Positions 6,931-10,645 of a stretch of DNA of 10,645 nt are shown here, in pieces (within the stretch, counting starts at the first letter, position 1; each line of letters begins with the position of its first letter). The position numbers and the translations under genes were made by a program. This stretch comes from Phenylobacterium sp. (lineage in GTDB: Bacteria; Pseudomonadota; Alphaproteobacteria; Caulobacterales; Caulobacteraceae). The stretch lies in NCBI GenBank assembly GCA_028291285.1, contig JAQGIJ010000185.1, positions 1 to 10,645 on the forward strand, read 5' to 3'. The notes under the pieces were generated by a model. That model was not told the origin of the DNA and ran no database searches. It saw only the letters and a list, made by a program, of their open reading frames with translations.

Positions 6931-7479
6931 TTGGGGGCGAGGGATCCCGACGAGGCGTTGCTGGTGCGGATCGCCGATGGCGATCCTGCAGCCGTGCGGG
7001 CGCTGGTCGGACGCAAGCTGCCGCGGATCCTGGGACTTGCCCAGCGGATGCTGGGCGACGCGACGGAGGCGGAGGACGTGGCGCAGGAAGCCTTCCTGCG
7101 GGTCTGGCGCCAGGCGCCCAAGTGGCGCCCGGGGCAGGCTCGCTTCGACACCTGGCTGCACCGGGTGGCGCTGAACCTCTGTTACGACCGCCTCAGGCGC
7201 CGGCGCGAGATCGCCACCGAGGCGCCGCCGGAGCAGGCCGACGAGGGGCCCGCGCCGGATCGCGGCCTGGTGGCGCAGGACACCGGCCGCCGCGTCGGCG
7301 AGGCGCTCGGCACGCTGCCGGACCGGCAACGGGAGGCAATCGTGCTGTGTCATTATCAGGAGCTCGGCAATATCGAGGCGGCGGCAGCCATGGGCGTGAC
7401 GGTGGAAGCGCTGGAAAGCCTTCTCTCGCGCGGCCGCCGCAGCCTGCGCGCCGCGCTGGCCGATCTGGTGGAGCGGTAA
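6931..7479 (+). CDS. ECF-family RNA polymerase sigma factor
   Basis: A 182-residue extracytoplasmic-function sigma factor that would direct RNA polymerase to a small set of stress genes. Region 2 spans about 8-92: DEALLVRIADGDPAAVRALV, then the -10 recognition part AEDVAQEAFLRVWRQAPKW (47-65) and FDTWLHRVALNLCYDRLRRR. A short acidic, proline-rich linker (about 93-118) leads to region 4 (about 120-178): LPDRQREAIVLCHYQELGNI followed by a helix-turn-helix in which AAAMGVTVEALESLLSRGRR binds the -35 box. Regions 1 and 3 are missing, as expected for ECF factors, and the length is typical. It starts with TTG, which may keep expression low. The next gene begins after one base and has features of its anti-sigma factor. 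The ECF subgroup and target genes cannot be set from sequence alone. Confidence 0.93.
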   Translation: MGARDPDEALLVRIADGDPAAVRALVGRKLPRILGLAQRMLGDATEAEDVAQEAFLRVWRQAPKWRPGQARFDTWLHRVALNLCYDRLRRRREIATEAPPEQADEGPAPDRGLVAQDTGRRVGEALGTLPDRQREAIVLCHYQELGNIEAAAAMGVTVEALESLLSRGRRSLRAALADLVER

Positions 7480-7480
7480 G

Positions 7481-7900
7481 GTGAAGAAGGAAAGATTCGA
7501 GGAGCTGGCCGAGGCCTATGGCGGCGAGATCGCCCGCTGGCCGGCCGAGGTGCGCGAGGACGCGGCGCTGCTGGCCGCGGCGGAGCTGGGCTTCGCCCAG
7601 GCGGTGCTGGCGCGCGAGGCCCGGCTCGACGCCACGCTGGATGTCCTGCCGCGGGTGAGCGCGCCGGCGGCCCTGTTCGAGCGGATCGTCGCGGCCGCGC
7701 CGGCGGTGCGGCGGCGCAGGAGCTGGAGCCTGTGGATCGCGCCGGCGGGCCTGGGCGCTGCGCTGGCGGCCGTGGCGGCCGCCGGCGTGATGCTGGGCGC
7801 CCAGGTGGGCGAGCACACCGCGCTCAGCACGGACACCTCGGCCCAGGCGGTCGCGGACCTCGACGTCTCGGCCGTCCCGGCCGTCTCGGAGGAGGGATGA
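7481..7900 (+). CDS. Putative membrane anti-sigma factor
   Basis: A 139-residue protein starting with GTG at 7481, one base after the sigma stop, with GGAG at 7470-7473 as its ribosome binding site. The cytoplasmic part (1-80) begins with a helix and the motif RFEELAEAYGGEIARWP (5-21), then RFxELxxxYG-type helices and an arginine run (77-80). A single membrane span lies at about 84-107, and the outer tail (108-139) is short, acidic and threonine/serine-rich. This order, N-in with one span, is that of membrane anti-sigma factors, which hold their sigma factor until a signal arrives. The protein has no cysteine and only one histidine, so it lacks the zinc-binding HxxxCxxC anti-sigma signature. 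The role is inferred mainly from gene position and topology. Its stop overlaps the next start (ATGA, 7897-7900), pointing to translational coupling. Confidence 0.72.
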   Translation: MKKERFEELAEAYGGEIARWPAEVREDAALLAAAELGFAQAVLAREARLDATLDVLPRVSAPAALFERIVAAAPAVRRRRSWSLWIAPAGLGAALAAVAAAGVMLGAQVGEHTALSTDTSAQAVADLDVSAVPAVSEEG

Positions 7901-8406
7901 TGAGCCGCAGAGGCCTGCTGATCGGGCTCATCGTCTCGCTCGCGGTGAACCTCTTCGTCCTCGGCGGCCTGGCAGGTGCGGCGCTGATGGGCTTCGGACG
8001 CCACGGGCCGCCCGATCAGCCGGGCCCACCGCGGCTGACCGGCATGGGCGCGGAGCTGTCACCCGAGCACCGCGAGGCCTGGCAGGCGGCGGTGCACGCG
8101 GCGGTGCAGGCGGCGGGTCCGCAGATTCACCAGGCGCGGACGCTTCGCCGGCAGGCCTGGCAAACGCTCGCCACAGAGCCGGCCAACCCGCAGACCGCGC
8201 TGGCGGCGCTCGACCAGGCCCGCGCGCTCGAGATGCAAGGGCGCGCGGAGATGGATCGCGCCGTGGTCGCCTTCGCCGCCACCCTTCCCGCGCCCGAGCG
8301 GAGCAAGCTCCTCGATGCGCTCAGCCGCGCCGGGCCACCGCGGCACGGCGGCGCCTGGTCAGGCGGCGGCCCCGGTCCGGACCATCCGCCCCCGCCGAAC
8401 GGGTAG
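7897..8406 (+). CDS. Membrane-anchored periplasmic protein, CnrX/metal-resistance-like
   Basis: A 169-residue protein with a short positive start (MMSRR), one membrane span or uncleaved signal (about 6-31) and a periplasmic helical region. It carries LSPEHREAWQAAVHAAVQAA (54-73), a long helix with QARTLRRQAWQTLATEP, and a later helix with ALEMQGRAEMDRAVVAFAATLPAPER. This plan (anchor, LSPE-H-R motif, helical hairpin, then LPxxER) is that of the Metal_resist/CnrX and Spy/CpxP-like families, which sense metals or unfolded proteins outside the inner membrane. Histidines H36, H58, H67 and H78 are possible ligands; whether they form a site is unknown. The tail is rich in Gly, Pro and His. GGAGGAGGG precedes the start: ATG at 7897 is four bases after GGAGG and ATG at 7900 is seven, so the true start may be 7900. 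Its last 48 bases overlap the convergent kinase gene. Confidence 0.75.
   Translation: MMSRRGLLIGLIVSLAVNLFVLGGLAGAALMGFGRHGPPDQPGPPRLTGMGAELSPEHREAWQAAVHAAVQAAGPQIHQARTLRRQAWQTLATEPANPQTALAALDQARALEMQGRAEMDRAVVAFAATLPAPERSKLLDALSRAGPPRHGGAWSGGGPGPDHPPPPNG
8359..8406. other. 48-base tail-to-tail overlap of two coding regions
   Basis: The plus-strand periplasmic gene ends with TAG at 8404-8406, and the minus-strand kinase ends with TGA at 8359-8361. The shared stretch codes the Gly/Pro-rich end of the periplasmic protein and the last 15 residues of the kinase, which come after its ATPase domain and look dispensable. There is no terminator between them, so their transcripts should overlap. Confidence 0.85.
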
Positions 8407-10227
8407 CGAGAAGCTGGCCGTCGTGCCGTGGCCCGGCGCGCTCTCGAGCTCCAGCGCCCCGCCGTGCATTTCCAGCAGCGCCTTGCTGAGCGCCAGCCCG
8501 AGGCCGGTGCCCTGCTGGGTCTTGGCGTGCTGGCTCTCGATCTGCTCGAACGGCCGGGCGAGGCGCTCGAGGTCTTCGGCGGCGATGCCGATGCCGGTGT
8601 CCTGCACGCTGATGCGCACGGCCGCCTCGGCGGTGTGCGCCGCCCGCACGGCGATCCTGCCGCCGCGCGGCGTGAACTTCACGGCGTTGGAGAGCAGGTT
8701 GAGCAGCACCTGCTTGAGCGCCCGGTAGTCGGCCTCGATCTCCGGCAGCTCCGGCACGTCGAGAGTGAGGATCAGGCCCGCGGCCTCGGCGCGGGTTTGG
8801 ACCAGGCGGACCGCCTCCTCCGCCACCTCCTCCACCGACACCGCCTCGAAGCGCAGCGTCATCTTGCCCGCCTCGATCTTTGACATGTCGAGGATGTCGT
8901 TGATCAGGGCCAGCAGATGCTGGCCGGAATTCAGGATGTCCTGGGCGTAGTCGCGGTAACGGCCGTCGCCGAGCGGGCCGAACATCTCGGCGAGCATGAT
9001 CTCCGAGAAGCCGTTGATGGCGTTCAGCGGGGTGCGCAGCTCGTGGCTCATATTGGCCAGGAATTCGCTCTTCGCCTGGTTCGCGGCCTCGGCGCGAACC
9101 TTCTCCATCTCGTACTTGCGCGCGAGCTCCGAGAGCTCGGCCTGGCTCCGCTCGAGGTTGGCGACCGCCTTGCGCAGCTCCTGCTCGTTGAGCCGGCGGG
9201 CCTCTTCCTGAGCCTTCACCGCGGTGATGTCGGTGGCGGTGACCACGACCCCGCCCTCCGCGGTGCGCCGCTCGGAGATCTGCACCCAGCGTCCGTCGGC
9301 GAGCTCGGCCTCGCGCACGCCCTTCAGATCGCCCGGCGCGCGCAGGTCCTGGCGGATGGCGCGGCGGGCGGACCGCTCGACGTGCGCACGCTCGGCGCCA
9401 GGCGTGAGGAATTGCGGGTCGAGGCGGAAGAAGCTGGCGTAGTTGCGGTTGTACATGACCAGCCGGGCGTGCCGGTCCCAGAGCACGAAGGCCTCCGAGA
9501 CGCTCTCGATGGCGTCGCGCAGGCGGCCTTCGGCGGACTGCGCCCGGGCCTGGGCGAGCCGCTCTTCGGTGACGTCCAGCGCCACGCCGATGATTCGGGC
9601 ATAGCCGCCGTCGGGGCTTTCGCCGAAGGCCTCGCCGCGGGCGTCGATCCACACCGGACGGCCGCCGGTGAGGCTGGGCACCCGGAAGGAGACGTCGAAG
9701 CCGCCGTAGAGCGCCGCCGAGCGCAGAGCGTCGCGCAGGCCGTCGCGATGGCCAGGCCAGACGCGGTCGAGCACCTGCTGGCCGTCCACTACCCCGCCGC
9801 GCCAGCTGAACAGGGAGGCGGTCACGTCCGACATGAAGATCGTGTCCGCGCCGAGGTCCCACTCCCAAATGCCGCAGCGGGCGGCCTCCACGGCCATGCG
9901 GAAGCGGCGCTCGGAATCGTTGAAGGCCGCGTGCGCGCGCTCGACCCGCCGGGTCTCGCCGAACAGCAGCAGGCCCAGGGCGAAGGCGACCGTCAGGGGC
10001 GCCATCAGCCAGAGCAGCTGCTCGCTGGGCGTTTGCGCCGTGCCCCTGAGGCGGAAGAGCGCGGCCACGGTGTAGACCGCCATCAGCAGCAGGGCGGCGA
10101 GGATGGCGATGCGGGCGAACCGCTGGGTCGGGGGCTGCTGGCCAGGGTTTCGCCGGGCGCGCGCGCCTTTACGCTTCGACGGCGGGCGTCCGCCGTCAGC
10201 CGCGCTGTCGCTTCCGCCCCTGGCCAA
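8359..10227 (-). CDS. PAS-domain sensor histidine kinase, PdhS/PleC family
   Basis: A 622-residue inner-membrane kinase. A basic tail (1-36) is followed by two membrane spans (about 37-58 and 71-91) with only a dozen periplasmic residues between them. Two PAS domains follow (about 104-226 and 230-335), then a coiled coil (about 335-385), the HisKA domain with the phosphorylated H395 in FLANMSHELRTPLNAI, and the HATPase domain with N514 (N-box), DTGIGI (543-548) and GTGLG (573-577). The stretches NGFSEIM, MFGPLG and HLLALINDILDMSKIEAGKM mark the PdhS family (PleC, DivJ, PdhS), which acts on the cell-cycle response regulators DivK and PleD. Caulobacter PleC has a large periplasmic domain that this protein lacks, so it may be a paralogue; I leave the symbol empty. 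There is no receiver domain. The start is a TTG at 10227, as no ATG or GTG occurs in frame before the first span. A promoter-like site lies at 10279-10307. Confidence 0.9.
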   Translation of the reverse strand: MARGGSDSAADGGRPPSKRKGARARRNPGQQPPTQRFARIAILAALLLMAVYTVAALFRLRGTAQTPSEQLLWLMAPLTVAFALGLLLFGETRRVERAHAAFNDSERRFRMAVEAARCGIWEWDLGADTIFMSDVTASLFSWRGGVVDGQQVLDRVWPGHRDGLRDALRSAALYGGFDVSFRVPSLTGGRPVWIDARGEAFGESPDGGYARIIGVALDVTEERLAQARAQSAEGRLRDAIESVSEAFVLWDRHARLVMYNRNYASFFRLDPQFLTPGAERAHVERSARRAIRQDLRAPGDLKGVREAELADGRWVQISERRTAEGGVVVTATDITAVKAQEEARRLNEQELRKAVANLERSQAELSELARKYEMEKVRAEAANQAKSEFLANMSHELRTPLNAINGFSEIMLAEMFGPLGDGRYRDYAQDILNSGQHLLALINDILDMSKIEAGKMTLRFEAVSVEEVAEEAVRLVQTRAEAAGLILTLDVPELPEIEADYRALKQVLLNLLSNAVKFTPRGGRIAVRAAHTAEAAVRISVQDTGIGIAAEDLERLARPFEQIESQHAKTQQGTGLGLALSKALLEMHGGALELESAPGHGTTASFSLPVRRGRMVRTGAAA

Positions 10228-10278
10228 CGGCCGCCGCCCCCCGTGCCGCCCCGCCGAGTCACATCTTCGGCAAATCAG

Positions 10279-10307
10279 AGTCTAGCGAGGGTCGCCTTGT
10301 CCGTCAT
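10279..10307 (-). promoter_or_regulatory. Candidate promoter of the PdhS/PleC-like kinase
   Basis: Read on the minus strand, ATGACGG (10307-10301) matches the -35 consensus TTGACGS at six of seven positions. After a 14-base spacer, GCTAGACT (10286-10279) matches GCTANAWC at six of eight. Transcription would start near 10272, about 45 bases before the TTG. The site lies in the 107-base gap after the upstream kinase gene, so this kinase could be expressed on its own as well as by read-through. Confidence 0.5.
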
Positions 10308-10334
10308 CACGCCAAGCGCGCACACTCGTCCGGG

Positions 10335-10645
10335 TCAGGCGGCGCGCGGAAGGATCAGGGCGACCCGCAGGCCCGGGCCCATATCGTCGACCTTGCCGGG
10401 GCCTTCGTCGATCTCGAGCCGGCCGGCGTGCGCCTCCGCCACGGCGGCCACCAGCGAGAGGCCGAGTCCCGCGCCCGGCTCGTTGCGGCTGTTCTCCAGG
10501 CGCACGAAGCGCTGGACGACGCGCTCGCGATCGGCTTCCGGCACGCCGGGGCCGGTGTCGGTCACCGACATCTCCACCTCGCCGGAGGAGCGGCGGCGCA
10601 GGCGCAGCATGATCGCCCCGCCGGCTGGCGTGTACTTGACGGCGT
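10335..10645 (-). CDS. Histidine kinase, C-terminal ATPase end (partial)
   Basis: The frame is open from the right edge to a TGA at 10335-10337, giving 102 residues plus the stop. The first visible residues, AVKYTPAGGAI, are the end of an N-box, so the ATG at 10610 is internal and not a start. DTGPGV (G1) and GAGLGLSLV (G2) follow, with RFVRLENSRN between them as the F-box and lid region. This is the ATP-binding half of a sensor histidine kinase of the common EnvZ/PhoQ-like membrane type; the HisKA and sensor parts lie outside the window. It is upstream of, and on the same strand as, the PdhS/PleC-like kinase, 107 bases away. A partner response regulator may lie next to it beyond the right edge. 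What it senses cannot be told. Confidence 0.9.
   Translation of the reverse strand, partial: AVKYTPAGGAIMLRLRRRSSGEVEMSVTDTGPGVPEADRERVVQRFVRLENSRNEPGAGLGLSLVAAVAEAHAGRLEIDEGPGKVDDMGPGLRVALILPRAA

Noticed and set aside
6888..7484. 198-codon plus-strand frame overlapping the sigma factor
   Set aside because: Apart from its ATG it has Gly/Arg/Ala-rich content; the neighbouring frame holds sigma regions 2 and 4.
8321..9868. 515-codon open frame on the minus strand in another frame of the kinase gene
   Set aside because: It is an out-of-frame shadow rich in Arg, Gly, Ala and Pro; the kinase frame has all the catalytic motifs.

Overview
The window is chromosomal DNA from a high-GC alphaproteobacterium, most likely Caulobacterales (Caulobacter or Phenylobacterium type). 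The evidence is the strong G/C bias at third codon positions, a histidine kinase whose core closely resembles Caulobacter PleC, and promoter-like sites matching the Caulobacter housekeeping consensus (TTGACGS, 10-14 bases, GCTANAWC). The genus is an inference. I see no tRNA, rRNA, insertion sequence, CRISPR array or phage gene. Genes are tightly packed and the largest gap is 246 bases.

Layout. (1) 1-341, minus: start of a SnoaL/NTF2-like protein, cut by the left edge. (2) 469-5998, plus: pepN (aminopeptidase N), then 13 bases later glnE (glutamine synthetase adenylyltransferase/adenylyl-removing enzyme), probably one transcript. (3) 5999-6244: a palindromic intergenic element, then an unusually AT-rich control region with two copies of GATATATC. 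(4) 6245-6802, plus: a PadR-family repressor of the YqjI type, probably self-repressing through those sites. (5) 6931-8406, plus: a compact three-gene module made of an ECF sigma factor, a membrane protein placed as its anti-sigma factor, and a membrane-anchored periplasmic protein resembling CnrX/metal-resistance sensors. (6) 8359-10227, minus: a PdhS/PleC-family hybrid-less histidine kinase with two PAS domains, overlapping the periplasmic gene tail to tail by 48 bases. (7) 10335-10645, minus: the C-terminal ATPase end of a second histidine kinase, cut by the right edge.

How they work together. pepN and glnE are housekeeping genes for peptide turnover and nitrogen control. The middle and right part is rich in regulators: one PadR repressor, one ECF sigma system and two kinases within about 4.4 kb. 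The ECF module has the same three parts as the CnrYXH nickel/cobalt system (sigma, membrane anti-sigma, periplasmic sensor), which makes envelope or metal sensing the leading hypothesis. The YqjI-type repressor beside it belongs to a family linked to nickel and iron, but the two are not shown to be connected. No clearly new system is proven; the best candidates are the ECF module and the PadR control region.
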